The notes beneath the pieces are model-generated. The model ran no database searches. It was not told the origin of the DNA and worked only from the letters and a program-made list of their open reading frames with translations. Source: Herbiconiux solani NBRC 106740 (GTDB lineage Bacteria; Actinomycetota; Actinomycetes; Actinomycetales; Microbacteriaceae). From it: a stretch of 64,000 nt of DNA. Where the stretch lies: positions 1 through 64,000 of the forward strand of contig NZ_BCST01000003.1 in the NCBI RefSeq assembly GCF_001571005.1, in the 5' to 3' direction. The position numbers and the translations under genes were made by a program. Positions 34,192-43,658 of the stretch are shown here, in pieces; positions within the stretch are counted from its first letter, which is position 1; every line of letters begins with the position of its first letter.

Positions 34192-34611
34192 TCAGGCGGC
34201 CGTGCCGCCGATGTTCACCAGCCAGTGGATGCCGAATCGGTCGGTGAGCTGCCCGAAGCTGTCGCCCCACGGCGCCTTCTCGAGCGGCAGCGTGATCTCG
34301 CCGCCCTCGGCGAGCGCGGCGAACCAGCCCGAGAGCACCTCGTCGTCCTCGTCACCGCTCAGCGAGACCGAGATGTTGTCGCCGACGGTGTAGGGCATCG
34401 AGGAGGGGACATCCGACCCCATGAGGATCAGGCCCGCCGGCGTCACGAGCTGGGCGTGCATGACGAGGTCGGCCTCGGCCGGATCGGACGACATCCCGAA
34501 CTCGGCGAAGGTGCTGCTCGTGAGGGTGCCGCCGAAGACCGATTCGTAGAACTCCATCGCCTGTCGGGCCTCACCGCGGAAGCTGAGATAGGGGTTCAGG
34601 TTGATGCTCAT
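34192..34611 (-). CDS. PhnB-like VOC protein
   Basis: 139 residues, the size of PhnB/glyoxalase-fold proteins. The pattern LNPYLSFRGEARQAMEFYES at the start, VMHAQLVTPAGLILMGSDVP in the middle and WGDSFGQLTDRFGIHWLVN at the end is diagnostic for this family, formerly annotated as 3-demethylubiquinone methyltransferase-like. No enzymatic activity is established. GAGGAGG precedes the ATG. A strong palindrome (34679-34700) lies upstream and may regulate it. Confidence 0.9.
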   Translation of the reverse strand: MSINLNPYLSFRGEARQAMEFYESVFGGTLTSSTFAEFGMSSDPAEADLVMHAQLVTPAGLILMGSDVPSSMPYTVGDNISVSLSGDEDDEVLSGWFAALAEGGEITLPLEKAPWGDSFGQLTDRFGIHWLVNIGGTAA

Positions 34612-34678
34612 GGCGCCTCCTCGCGCTGGATAGGCGGAGGGTGTCCCGCCCTGCCTGCACCGTAACAGAGAATGTGAA

Positions 34679-34700
34679 CGGTGTACACATGTCTACACCG
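34679..34700 (-). promoter_or_regulatory. 22-bp palindrome upstream of the VOC gene
   Basis: The sequence CGGTGTACACATGTCTACAC plus CG is symmetric at 20 of 22 positions (arms CGGTGTA / TACACCG, centre ACATGT). It lies 68 nt upstream of the PhnB-like start and downstream of marP. The symmetry and size fit a TetR- or MerR-class operator; no such regulator gene is adjacent. Confidence 0.6.
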
Positions 34701-34706
34701 GTCTCG

Positions 34707-34757
34707 GTAGTCAGGGTTCGGGCAGTCAGCGTCCGGCAGTCAGCGTTCGGATAGTCA
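34707..34757. repeat. 14/15-bp tandem repeats running into the marP stop
   Basis: Units GTAGTCAGGGTTCGG (34707-34721), GCAGTCAGCGTCCG (34722-34735) and GCAGTCAGCGTTCG (34736-34749) are followed by a partial unit GATAGTCAGG that holds the marP stop (TCA at 34755-34757). On the coding strand each unit contains CTGACT, a copy of the stop-codon neighbourhood. Confidence 0.75.
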
Positions 34758-35948
34758 GGCGGTGCAGGCCCCCGAGGCCACCGGCTCGCTCGCCGAGAGC
34801 TGGCCGAGCACGGGCGCGATCTCGTCGAGGGTCATGGCGTAGCCGGTCTCGCCGTCGATCGTCGACCGGGCGAAGACCACTCCGACGACGTCGCCGTCCA
34901 CGTCGAACAGCGGGCCGCCCGAATTGCCGGGCCGCACGATCGAGCGGAGGGAGTAGATCTCGCGGGTCACCGCATCCTGTTCGTAGATGTCGCGGCCCAT
35001 CGCGTCCACGAGCTCGCGCACGCGCGCCGAACCGACCGTGTAGGCGCCGTTCTCCGGGTAGCCCGCGACGACGGCTGGGTCGCCGGCGGCCAGCGCCGTG
35101 CCGAGGGGCAGCGGGTCGATGCCGAGCCCCGGCACCTCGAGCACCGCGAGATCGCGGGCGGGGTCGAACACGACGAGCTCGGCGGGCAGCAGTTCGCCGG
35201 TGCCGCCGCGCTGCACGTAGAGCTGAGCGGATCCGGCCACGACGTGCGCGTTGGTGACCACCCGCTCGCCCGCTGCGACCCAGCCGCTGCCCTCCGCATC
35301 CGCCCCGCAGGCCGGCGCGGAGGAGAGGATACGGACGACGCCGTCGGCCGCGTCGTTGACCGCGGCAGGGATGCTCGGGTCGGGTGCGGGCGCGTCCTGG
35401 ATCGCCTCGTCGCCGAACGCGAACACCTGGGGGAAGCCGGAGTCGCCGAGCGTCGCCTCGAGCGTGCCGAGCGCGGTGGTCGCGGGAACCGGGGCGATCG
35501 CGTCGAGCGTCGCCACGACCTTCGACGAGGCCACGAGCTGGGTGACCGGGACGAGCCCGGTGGTCTGCAGGAAGCCGGCGACGAGCCAGACCACGACGGC
35601 CCAGGTCAGCAGGCCGAGTACGGCGCCGCCCAGCGAGTCGAGGCCGCGCGCGACGCGCAGCACGCCGATCACACGGCGGATGAGCCCGGCGACGAGGCTC
35701 AGCACCGTGATGGCGAAGGCCATGCTCAGCAGCAGCACGCCGCCGGTCGCGACCGCGCGCTGCACGGGGTTTCCCCAGCCCAGGCCGGCGAGCCATTCGA
35801 CGATCGACGGCGCGATCCACGAGGCCAGGAAGGCGCCCGCCACGATGCCGAGGAGGGAGGCGGCCGTCATCAGCGCACCGCGGCGCCAGCCCCCGAAGAC
35901 GGCGGCGACCGCGATGACGATCAAGACGATGTCGACGATGAGTTCCAT
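34755..35948 (-). CDS. marP: MarP family membrane serine protease
   Basis: 397 residues. Four N-terminal membrane helices form a CvpA-like domain (about 1-165: IVDIVLIVIAVAAVFGGWRR, VLLLSMAFAITVLSLVAGLI). The trypsin-like domain has the catalytic triad H235 (VTNAHVVAG), D266 (ARDLAVLEV) and S343 (PGNSGGPLFD). In mycobacteria MarP is needed for acid and oxidative-stress resistance and acts on wall hydrolases outside the membrane. Two Cys (PACGADAEG and the near-terminal GACTA) could form the disulphide seen in the family. A -10-like TAGCAT lies 9 nt before the ATG; there is no Shine-Dalgarno. Confidence 0.92.
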   Translation of the reverse strand: MELIVDIVLIVIAVAAVFGGWRRGALMTAASLLGIVAGAFLASWIAPSIVEWLAGLGWGNPVQRAVATGGVLLLSMAFAITVLSLVAGLIRRVIGVLRVARGLDSLGGAVLGLLTWAVVVWLVAGFLQTTGLVPVTQLVASSKVVATLDAIAPVPATTALGTLEATLGDSGFPQVFAFGDEAIQDAPAPDPSIPAAVNDAADGVVRILSSAPACGADAEGSGWVAAGERVVTNAHVVAGSAQLYVQRGGTGELLPAELVVFDPARDLAVLEVPGLGIDPLPLGTALAAGDPAVVAGYPENGAYTVGSARVRELVDAMGRDIYEQDAVTREIYSLRSIVRPGNSGGPLFDVDGDVVGVVFARSTIDGETGYAMTLDEIAPVLGQLSASEPVASGACTA

Positions 35949-36079
35949 GTGCCGCTCATGCTACGGAGGCCGCATCACGGCGACCTGGGAGACAGGTGTT
36001 GCGGGTCGCCTGTCCGGCCTTCGGCCCACTCCGCGAGAGTAGAGTTGCCGTCACCCGATCGTGATCGAAAGAGGCAGCC

Positions 36080-36562
36080 GTGGGCGCGAATCTGAACGAC
36101 ATCCCCCTGACCACCATCGACGGGACGACGACCACCCTCGCCGACTACGCGCCGGTGACCCTGATCGTCAACGTGGCCTCGCGCTGCGGGCTCGCGCCCC
36201 AGTACGAGAAGCTGGAAGAGCTGCAGAAGCTCTACGGCGACCGGGGCTTCACGGTGCTCGGGTTCCCCAGCAACCAGTTCCTCCAGGAGCTGTCGGACAC
36301 CGACAAGATCAAGGAGTACTGCTCGATGACCTGGGGCGTCACCTTCCCGATGTTCGACAAGGTGAAGGTCAACGGCAAGTCGGCGCATCCGCTCTACGCC
36401 GAGCTGACCAAGACCCCGGATGCGGCGGGCAAGGCCGGGCGCGTCAAGTGGAACTTCGAGAAGTTCGTCGTCACCCCTTCGGGCGTGCACCGCTTCCGCC
36501 CCACCGTGCAGCCCGACGACCCCGAGATCGTCGCCCTGATCGAGTCCTCCCTCCCCGCCTGA
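36080..36562 (+). CDS. Glutathione peroxidase-family thiol peroxidase
   Basis: 160 residues from a GTG with AAGAGG seven bases upstream. The peroxidatic Cys is C36 in NVASRCGLAPQY, with Q66 (GFPSNQF) and the Trp of KWNFEKF completing the site; C81 (KEYCSMTW) is the likely resolving Cys. Actinobacteria lack glutathione, so it probably uses thioredoxin or mycothiol-linked electron donors to reduce peroxides. The promoter -10 TAGAGT (36040-36045) is visible upstream. The gene ends in front of a long hairpin. Confidence 0.94.
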   Translation: MGANLNDIPLTTIDGTTTTLADYAPVTLIVNVASRCGLAPQYEKLEELQKLYGDRGFTVLGFPSNQFLQELSDTDKIKEYCSMTWGVTFPMFDKVKVNGKSAHPLYAELTKTPDAAGKAGRVKWNFEKFVVTPSGVHRFRPTVQPDDPEIVALIESSLPA

Positions 36563-36601
36563 TCCTCACCCCCTGAGCGGCTCCACCCACCCCTTTCCCC
36601 T

Positions 36602-36663
36602 CGCCGAGAAGTCACTTTCACGTCCAAAACGGGGCGGGAAGACGTGAAGGTGACTTCTCGGCG
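36602..36663. terminator. 23-bp-stem hairpin after gpx (AGAAGTC family)
   Basis: Left arm 36602-36624 (CGCCGAGAAGTCACTTTCAC then GTC), right arm 36641-36663, one G-U wobble in 23 pairs, 16-nt loop. It lies 39 nt after the glutathione peroxidase stop. Its left arm shares the pattern AGAAGTC-N8-ACGTCCAAA with the hairpin at 37615. Confidence 0.65.
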
Positions 36664-36741
36664 CGGGGAGGGCGGGGGGTGGAGGCGGGATGGAGCGGGG
36701 TCCCAGGGGATGCTCGGAGTGGGGCGGGTAGAGTGACGGCG

Positions 36742-37566
36742 ATGAGCGACAGCGACAGCGCCCGCACGGATGACGACGTCCGGCGGCCACAGGGTTTCGA
36801 CGGGATCGTCGCGCGGCTCCGCGCGGCCGGATGCGTGTTCGCGGAGGACGAGGCGACTCTGATCCTCGAGGCGGCCGGTGACGACCACGGCACCCGCGAG
36901 CGACTCGTCTCGGCCCGCGTCGCCGGCACTCCGCTCGAACACGCCCTCGGATGGGCCGAGTTCTCGGGGCTCCGCGTCACCGTGGGGCCCGGCGTCTTCG
37001 TGCCGCGGCGACGCACCGAACTGCTGGTGCGCTCGGCACGCGAGCTGGCCCGGCCTGGCGCCGTGGTGCTCGACCTCTGCTGCGGCTCGGGAGCCGTCGC
37101 CGCCGCGCTGGCCGCGGGCGGCGGCAAAGAAGCGGAGCCGCTCGAGGTGTGGGCGAGCGACATCGACCCCAATGCGGTGCGCAGCGCCCGCGCCAACCTC
37201 GGCGACGAGCGCGTGCTCGAGGGCGATCTGTACGGCGCCCTCCCCGACACCCTCCGCGGCCGGATCGACCTGATCGTCGTGAACGCCCCCTACGTCCCGA
37301 CCGAGGCGATCGCCACGATGCCGCCGGAAGCCCGCCTGTACGAGGCGCCGATCGCGCTCGACGGCGGCGACGACGGGCTCGACGTGCAGCGCCGAGTGAT
37401 CGCCGAGGCCTCCGAGTGGCTCGCCGCGGGCGGCCGCCTGCTGATCGAGACCAGCGAGTTGCAGGCCCCCGAGACCACCGCACTTTTCGAGGCCGCGGGC
37501 TTCGAAGCCGAGACCCTGCGCGACGACGAGATCGACGCGACGGTGGTCTCCGGCGTCCTCCGCTGA
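36742..37566 (+). CDS. PrmC-like protein N5-glutamine methyltransferase
   Basis: 274 residues. The SAM-binding motif is VVLDLCCGSGAVAAALAAGG and the substrate-glutamine motif NAPYVPTE (NxPY). The PrmC-type front end PLEHALGWAEFSGLRVTVGP is present. PrmC methylates the GGQ glutamine of release factors; many actinobacteria have this shorter second homologue, annotated as putative protein N5-glutamine methyltransferase, whose target is not known. The start is supported by a -10-like TAGAGT (36729-36734) 7 nt before the ATG with no ribosome site. It is flanked on both sides by long hairpins of one family. Confidence 0.88.
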   Translation: MSDSDSARTDDDVRRPQGFDGIVARLRAAGCVFAEDEATLILEAAGDDHGTRERLVSARVAGTPLEHALGWAEFSGLRVTVGPGVFVPRRRTELLVRSARELARPGAVVLDLCCGSGAVAAALAAGGGKEAEPLEVWASDIDPNAVRSARANLGDERVLEGDLYGALPDTLRGRIDLIVVNAPYVPTEAIATMPPEARLYEAPIALDGGDDGLDVQRRVIAEASEWLAAGGRLLIETSELQAPETTALFEAAGFEAETLRDDEIDATVVSGVLR

Positions 37567-37614
37567 CCCGATCGCGCCGCGCCCCGCCCGCCTCGCGCCC
37601 AGAAGTCCCCGCCC

Positions 37615-37666
37615 AGAAGTCGAAAAGACGTCCAAACCCGAAGGTTTGGACGTCTTTTCGACTTTT
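37615..37666. terminator. Bidirectional terminator with CGAA loop (AGAAGTC family)
   Basis: Arms 37618-37638 and 37643-37663 are perfectly complementary over 21 bp (AGTCGAAAAGACGTCCAAAC plus C), with loop CGAA and three further outer pairs including one wobble. It sits between the convergent methyltransferase and GH92 genes and ends in TTTT on the plus strand, so it is a good intrinsic terminator in both directions. Confidence 0.8.
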
Positions 37667-37724
37667 CGATGACTGACGCATCAGCGAGGGGTGGGGGCCG
37701 GGCCGGAGCCCGACCCCTCACCCG

Positions 37725-40700
37725 CTACGCGGTGCGGCGGCGACGAAGGTAGAGGAACGTCCCTCCGACCCCGATCAGCAGCAGCGACCCCGCCGCCAGC
37801 GACCCGAGGATCGAGCCGTCGGTACCGGTGTTGCTGAGCCGGCCGGTCACGGATGCATCCGTCGCCCCGGTCGATCCCGAGCTGCCGTCACCGGGCAGCT
37901 GCGGAGCGAGCACCTCGAAGGACAGCGAGGCCGAGGCCTGCGAAGTCGCGCCCGAGGCCACGATGGTGTGCCCGCCGACCGCTACCTGCGGCACCGTGAA
38001 GGTGAGGCTGAATGCCCCGCGATCGCTCGCGGTCGCCGTTCCCACCGTCACCGGATCCGAGTTGAACTGCACGGTGATCTGCTCGCCGGGAGCGTAACCC
38101 TCGCCCAGCACCGTCACGAGGTCGCCGGGGCGGCCCGAGTCGGAGTCGGCGTGCAGCTGCGGCGTGTACACCGGGGTCACGACCGGCGGCACGACGTTGA
38201 TCGTCGCCGTGGCCGGCATCTTCGACTCGGCGCCCGTGGCCACGATCGGGTAGATCGCGGGCACCGTGTCCGAGGGCACGGTGAGCGTGGTCTGGATGTG
38301 ACCCGCGCCGTCGGCCTGGATGGTCGCCGTCACCGGGGTGGGCGTCTGCAGCTCGACCGAGACGGACTCGCCCGCCTTGTAGCCGTCGCCCGAGACAGTG
38401 ACGTCCGTTCCGGCCAGCACGTCGTCGGCCGGATCGACCGTCAGCGTGGTGGCGTAGACCGGGGCCGCCGCGATGGTCGCGGTGAGCGAGAGCTGCTCGG
38501 TGTGATCGGCGGTCGCGACCGTGACCGACACCGGGAAGCTCCCGGCGGAGGCGTAGGTGTGGCTGCCGGTCACGGTGAGCACGGCCGGGTCCGTGGCCGA
38601 CGGGGTGACCGTCGCGTCCTCGGTCACGGTTCCGTCGCCCCACTGGACGCGGACGATCGGCTCGACGTCGGCGGACTTCATGGTCACCGTGGCGAGCTCG
38701 GCCGAGACCGGCTCACCTGCGGTGCCCGCGACATCCTTGCCGACCGCCGTGGTGTAGCCGAGGTCGGCCTGCACCCCGTCGGACGCGATCGCGAAGATGT
38801 GCACGCGACCGGTCACGCCACCCTCACCGGGCTGCAGCGGGAGCGTGATGCTCGCCACCGTCTTGCCCGTGGGGATGGTGTAGGGCACCGTCGAGAAGAG
38901 GTACGGCGCAGCGCCGTTCCGCGACCCGCCGACCAGACGGTAGTCCGACTTCACGACCTCGATGTTGCCGTAGGGAGCCGTGGCACCCTGCTGGCCGCCC
39001 TTGGTCCAGTCCGAGAACTGCAGCGGGATGACCGCGGTCGTCTCGTCCGTGAAGGTCACCGTGGCGGTGGTGTCCTGGTTCTTCTCCGTCGCAGCGCCGA
39101 TGAACGACAGCTGCTCCGCGCCCTCGCCGAGGTCGACCGCGATGGTCTGGCCCGATCCGGTCGCGTTGTCGGGAGCGCCGACCGGGACGGCCGGGATGGT
39201 GAACGACAGGTCGGTGCCCGGAACCGTCATCGGCTGGCCGAAGGTGAGTCCACCGTCGATCAAGCCCTGACGCGGGTACGAGATGCCCTTGTAGTCGCAG
39301 TTGCCGCCGCCGATGCCGTCGTCACCGATGCAGACGTTGTCGTACGCGGCGCGCAGACCCCCCTGCTCGAGGTAGTCGACGGTGATGGTGGCGAGAGCCG
39401 TGAAGGTCGACACGCCGTCCGCAACCGTGATGGTGGCCTGGTAGACCCCCGGCTGCGTGTAGGCGTGGCGGCCCGAGACCGGGTAGTTGCCGAGGGTCGC
39501 CGCAGCGATGTCGGCGCGATCGGTCTCCGACCCGTCACCCCAGTCGACCGTGGCCGTGTAGCCGTCCGCGACTCCTCCGGAGAGGATGCCGAGGGCGAAG
39601 TCGGTCGTGGTGCCGGTCGAGGCGGTCAGGCCCTCGGCGGGGCTGAAGGTCAGCTCGTTCGCCTCGGATCCGGTGCCGTCGGTGAGCAGCTCGAACTCGG
39701 CCAGCGCGACCGCTCCGGCCGAACCGCCCGCCGTGACCGAGATCCGGAACTGCTGGTAGGCACCCGGGTTCTCGATCTTGAAGGGGACGGTCTGGTTGCG
39801 GTTGGCGAAGGCGACGCCCGACTGCGAGTCGACCTGGGTCCAGGTCACTCCGTCGTTGCTGCCCTCGAGCGTCCATGCCGACGGGTCGGTCGCCGCGGTT
39901 CCGGCACCCGAGGTGAGCGTGTAGAACGTCGGGCGCTGCTTGGCGCCCTTGTACGCCACGGTCACCGAGGGCGTCGCCGAGGCGAACGTGACCTGGGTGC
40001 GCGAGGTGCCGTCGACCAGGCCGGCGACGTTCTCGCCACCGGCGCTCGTCGCCGAGGCCAGCACGGGTCCGGTCGAGTCGACCAGCGGAGCCGCGACGGC
40101 CGAGCCGGTCGTCAGCGACGGCAGTCCCGAGTTCTCGCCGGTGCCCCACGCGGAGGGCGAGGAGCCCATCGCGAAGTCGAGCGTCGCTCCGTCGGTCAGG
40201 ATGCGGGAGTCGATCGAGGTGGTCGGGTGGTCCTCTCCGTTGACCTTGAGCGACTGCACGTAGATGTTCGACGTGCTGTTCTCCGGCGCGTTGATGACGA
40301 GCGACTTGCCGCCCGCGAGGTGCACGGTCGCCTTGGTGTAGAGCGGCGAGCCCAGCACGAGCTGGTCCGAACCGGTCTGCAGCGGGTAGAAGCCGAGCGC
40401 GTTGAAGATGTACCAGGCGCTCATCTCGCCGTTGTCCTCGTCGCCGGCGTACCCCTGGCCGATCTCGCCACCGGCGTAGGAGCGCTGGAGTGCCTCACGC
40501 ACGATCGCCTGCGCCTTCGCGGGTGCTCCGGCCTCGTTGTACATGAACGGGATGTGGTGGCTCACCTGGTTGCTCACGCCCCACTGGCCGTAGCGGCCGT
40601 CGCGGGCCTCGACCATCTCGTGGATCGTTCCGAGGGTGGTCTCCGGGGTGGCGAAGAACTCGTCGAGCTTGTCCTCGAGGCCCTTCTGTCCGCCGTAGAG

Positions 40701-43595
40701 GTTGGCCAGACCGTTGGGGTCCTGCGGAGCGTGGAACGCGAAGTTCCAGCCGTTGGTCTCCGTGTAGGGGCCCCACCAGGTCTTCGGGTCGTACTGGTCC
40801 TTCGGGGTGGCGAAGGTGCCGTCCGCGTTGCGGGCCTGGAAGAAGTCGATCGAAGGATCGAACAGGTTCACGTAGCCGGTCGCGCGGTCGAGGTAGTACT
40901 CGCTGTCGGCCTTCAGCTGCTCGACCCGGTCCGCGGGGGTCCGCGGGTCGGCGGCGAGGGCTGCGGCCATGTTGCCGATGCCGAAGTCGTTGATGTAGCC
41001 CTCCGCGGCCCACGACACGCTCTCGCCCTGCGAGGCGGGCGTGTAACCGAGGAAGATCGACGTGGTCAGGCTCTTGCGGCCCACGCTGTCGTTGCTCGAC
41101 GGGGTCGACGCGTTCTTGACGGCGGCGTCGTAGGTGGCGAGCGCATCCGGCAGCGGGACGTCGCGCAGGTAGCTGTCGGCGAACGCCACGTCCGAGCTGG
41201 TGCCCGTCATGATGTTCGCGTAGCCGGGCGAGGACCAGCGGGCGATCCAGCCGCCGTCACGGTACTGCTGGGTGAAGCCGTCGACCAGTTCGGCCGCGAG
41301 CTCGGGGTAGAGCATCGAGTAGGCGGGCCAGACCGTGCGGTAGGTGTCCCAGAAGCCGTTGTTGACGTACATCTTCCCGTCCTTCACGGCGGCACCGGTG
41401 ACGGTGGCCGTGCTGGCGGAGGTCTGTGCGCTGACGGGGCTGGCGTACTTGTAGACGGGGGCGTCGGCGGTGCCGACGTTCTCGTGCTGCTCGTTCGGGT
41501 AGAGGTTGAGGCGGTAGAGGTTACTGTAGAGGGTCCGCAGCTCGGTCTCCGACGCGCCCTCGACCGAGATCACGCCGAGACGGTCGTTCCAGGCCGAGCG
41601 GGCGGCGTCGTGCACCGCGTCGAACGACTGGGCGCCGACCTCGGCGGCGAGGTTCTTCGCCGCCTGGTCCAGGCTCAGGTACGAGGTCGCGAAGCGGAGC
41701 TCCACGGTCTTGGAGCCCGAGGTGTCGAAGGTCGCGTACTTGGTCAGCTGGCGGCCGCCGGGGGCGGTGCCGGTCGAGGTGGGTGCGCGGTCGAACGCTC
41801 CCGAGACGAACATCCGGGTGCGGCCGGTGTCGCCGGCGGCGCCGTTCTCGATCCAGCCGCTGACGGTGCCGTCGGCGTTGATCGTGAAGCTGCCCTCGTT
41901 CGCGTTGCCGTTGGGGGCGTCGAGCACGAGGCTGCCGGAGGTGCCGGTGAAGGTGAAGCGCTCCACGGCGGCGTGGTCGGTCGGGGTCATCTCGGCCTTC
42001 ACCCCGTTGTCCAGGGTCACGCCGTAGTAGTCGGGCTGAGCGGTCTCGTTCTCGTGGCCGAAGCTGCCGGAACGCTGGTGCCAATCGCCCGCGGGGACTC
42101 CCGAGCCGGCGACCGGCATCACGGAGAACTGGTTGCGGTCACCCATCCACGGGCTCGGCTCGTGCGAGACGCCGAGGCCCTCGAAACGGGTGCGGTTCGC
42201 GCTGGTGTTGTCCTGCTGCCAGGCGTACTCACGCGAGTTCGCTCCGGCGTTGGTCAGCGGCACGAGGAAGTTGAAGCCGTTCGGCATCGAGGTGATGGCC
42301 TCGTTCGACCCGCGCGAGAAGGCGCTGGAGGAGTTGGTGCCGCGGCGGGTGTCGACGTAGTGGGTCAGGCTCGAGCCGTCGACCGTGGCGGGCTGCGCCT
42401 GGATCGCGATGTCGTCGAGGTAGCCCGAGAACGCCGTGGTGGCCGATCCGCCCGGGTTGTCGTAGCGGAACTGGACGGCCGAGACCGTCTTGCCCGCCGC
42501 GACCGGGCCGAGGTCGATCTGCACCTGGTTCCACTGGTTGGGGTAGAGGACCTTGCCCGAGCCCTGGCCGGCGGCCGTCGCGTCGATGCCGTAGACATCC
42601 GTCGGCGACAGGTCGGACAGCTCGGTGCCGTCGGTGAAGCGCAGGTCGACGGCCGAGTAGGTCGACGGGTACTGCAGGTCGTTCGCGGTGAGCTCGGGGA
42701 AGATCAGGTAGCTCAGGCGGGTGGTCTGGCCGACGGGGATGTTCACGTCGAACAAGCGGTTGGTGAAGGATGCGGCGCCGTCGGCGGTGTGCGTGCCGGC
42801 CCACCGGAGCGAGTGCGAGCCGGTCCAGCCCACGCGCGCCTTCATGTTGTAGCCCGTGGTCGGTCCGGCGCCGACGGTCGTGACGACCGGGGCGGCGGGG
42901 GCGTTCGGGTCCTCGGGAACGAGGAGGTCCCAGTCGGCGAGCTGGATGATGCCGCCGGAGTGGTTGGTGACGTTGTCGAGACGGTAGTAGGTGTACGCCG
43001 TCGGGGTCGCGAAGGTGAAGGTCTTCTTGACGCCGCGCTCGGAGTCGGCCCAGGTCTGGTTCGACTGCGTGTCGAGAGTCGTCCAGGTGCTGCCGTCGTT
43101 GGATCCCTTGACCGTCCAGCTCTTCGGGTCGCGCTCCGGGGAGTCGTTGCCCGAGGTCAGCGTGTAGGTGACCGCCGCCGTGGAGGTGCGGAGCTGGTAC
43201 TGCAGCCACGCGGTGCTGGTGAAGACCAGCCACTTGGTGGATGCATCCCCGTCGGCCGCCCAGATGGCCGCCTCGCCGGGGGCGTTCTGCCCGCTGGCGC
43301 TGACCGTCGCCACGTTCGGCAGCAGGCTGCCGCCGCCCGTGCCGTGCACGTTCTGCTGCAGCGGCGTGCCGTCGGCGGCGAGCTCGACCCGGCTGCCGAA
43401 GGGCGCCGTCTGGTCGGACTCGAACGAGTTCGAGAAGTCGGTGGGCGCCGGCACGGCGGGTGCGGCACTCGCGGCCGAGGCGCCCAGCGGGATCATGCCC
43501 GCGACGAGTGCGGCCGCGACCAGCGGCGCACCCATCCGGCGCAGAAGCGCGCCGCGTGGGCGGAGGGGACGGGGGGAAGAGTGGTGCTCCGGCAT
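37725..43595 (-). CDS. Giant sortase-anchored GH92 alpha-mannosidase
   Basis: 1956 residues, more than twice a bare GH92 enzyme. In order: signal peptide (ALVAGMIPLGASAASAAPA), a discoidin-like domain (about 98-225), a beta-sandwich, the GH92 enzyme (about 400-1165; RWSSPGYANIMTGTSSDVAF, and the late catalytic stretch GDEDNGEMSAWYIFNALGFY), a second discoidin-like module (about 1178-1300), two PKD-like modules with WGDGS and WGDGT, immunoglobulin-like repeats (about 1715-1890), then LSNTGTDGS, a helix and RRRRTA. It would trim alpha-mannosides of fungal or plant glycans at the cell surface. AAAGG precedes the ATG. Divergent from its LacI regulator. Confidence 0.9.
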   Translation of the reverse strand: MPEHHSSPRPLRPRGALLRRMGAPLVAAALVAGMIPLGASAASAAPAVPAPTDFSNSFESDQTAPFGSRVELAADGTPLQQNVHGTGGGSLLPNVATVSASGQNAPGEAAIWAADGDASTKWLVFTSTAWLQYQLRTSTAAVTYTLTSGNDSPERDPKSWTVKGSNDGSTWTTLDTQSNQTWADSERGVKKTFTFATPTAYTYYRLDNVTNHSGGIIQLADWDLLVPEDPNAPAAPVVTTVGAGPTTGYNMKARVGWTGSHSLRWAGTHTADGAASFTNRLFDVNIPVGQTTRLSYLIFPELTANDLQYPSTYSAVDLRFTDGTELSDLSPTDVYGIDATAAGQGSGKVLYPNQWNQVQIDLGPVAAGKTVSAVQFRYDNPGGSATTAFSGYLDDIAIQAQPATVDGSSLTHYVDTRRGTNSSSAFSRGSNEAITSMPNGFNFLVPLTNAGANSREYAWQQDNTSANRTRFEGLGVSHEPSPWMGDRNQFSVMPVAGSGVPAGDWHQRSGSFGHENETAQPDYYGVTLDNGVKAEMTPTDHAAVERFTFTGTSGSLVLDAPNGNANEGSFTINADGTVSGWIENGAAGDTGRTRMFVSGAFDRAPTSTGTAPGGRQLTKYATFDTSGSKTVELRFATSYLSLDQAAKNLAAEVGAQSFDAVHDAARSAWNDRLGVISVEGASETELRTLYSNLYRLNLYPNEQHENVGTADAPVYKYASPVSAQTSASTATVTGAAVKDGKMYVNNGFWDTYRTVWPAYSMLYPELAAELVDGFTQQYRDGGWIARWSSPGYANIMTGTSSDVAFADSYLRDVPLPDALATYDAAVKNASTPSSNDSVGRKSLTTSIFLGYTPASQGESVSWAAEGYINDFGIGNMAAALAADPRTPADRVEQLKADSEYYLDRATGYVNLFDPSIDFFQARNADGTFATPKDQYDPKTWWGPYTETNGWNFAFHAPQDPNGLANLYGGQKGLEDKLDEFFATPETTLGTIHEMVEARDGRYGQWGVSNQVSHHIPFMYNEAGAPAKAQAIVREALQRSYAGGEIGQGYAGDEDNGEMSAWYIFNALGFYPLQTGSDQLVLGSPLYTKATVHLAGGKSLVINAPENSTSNIYVQSLKVNGEDHPTTSIDSRILTDGATLDFAMGSSPSAWGTGENSGLPSLTTGSAVAAPLVDSTGPVLASATSAGGENVAGLVDGTSRTQVTFASATPSVTVAYKGAKQRPTFYTLTSGAGTAATDPSAWTLEGSNDGVTWTQVDSQSGVAFANRNQTVPFKIENPGAYQQFRISVTAGGSAGAVALAEFELLTDGTGSEANELTFSPAEGLTASTGTTTDFALGILSGGVADGYTATVDWGDGSETDRADIAAATLGNYPVSGRHAYTQPGVYQATITVADGVSTFTALATITVDYLEQGGLRAAYDNVCIGDDGIGGGNCDYKGISYPRQGLIDGGLTFGQPMTVPGTDLSFTIPAVPVGAPDNATGSGQTIAVDLGEGAEQLSFIGAATEKNQDTTATVTFTDETTAVIPLQFSDWTKGGQQGATAPYGNIEVVKSDYRLVGGSRNGAAPYLFSTVPYTIPTGKTVASITLPLQPGEGGVTGRVHIFAIASDGVQADLGYTTAVGKDVAGTAGEPVSAELATVTMKSADVEPIVRVQWGDGTVTEDATVTPSATDPAVLTVTGSHTYASAGSFPVSVTVATADHTEQLSLTATIAAAPVYATTLTVDPADDVLAGTDVTVSGDGYKAGESVSVELQTPTPVTATIQADGAGHIQTTLTVPSDTVPAIYPIVATGAESKMPATATINVVPPVVTPVYTPQLHADSDSGRPGDLVTVLGEGYAPGEQITVQFNSDPVTVGTATASDRGAFSLTFTVPQVAVGGHTIVASGATSQASASLSFEVLAPQLPGDGSSGSTGATDASVTGRLSNTGTDGSILGSLAAGSLLLIGVGGTFLYLRRRRTA

Positions 43596-43658
43596 GCGGG
43601 GCCTTTCGACACTGAACGGCAGGGTGGTGGGCAGGCGCCCGAAAGACGCCCGACGGAA

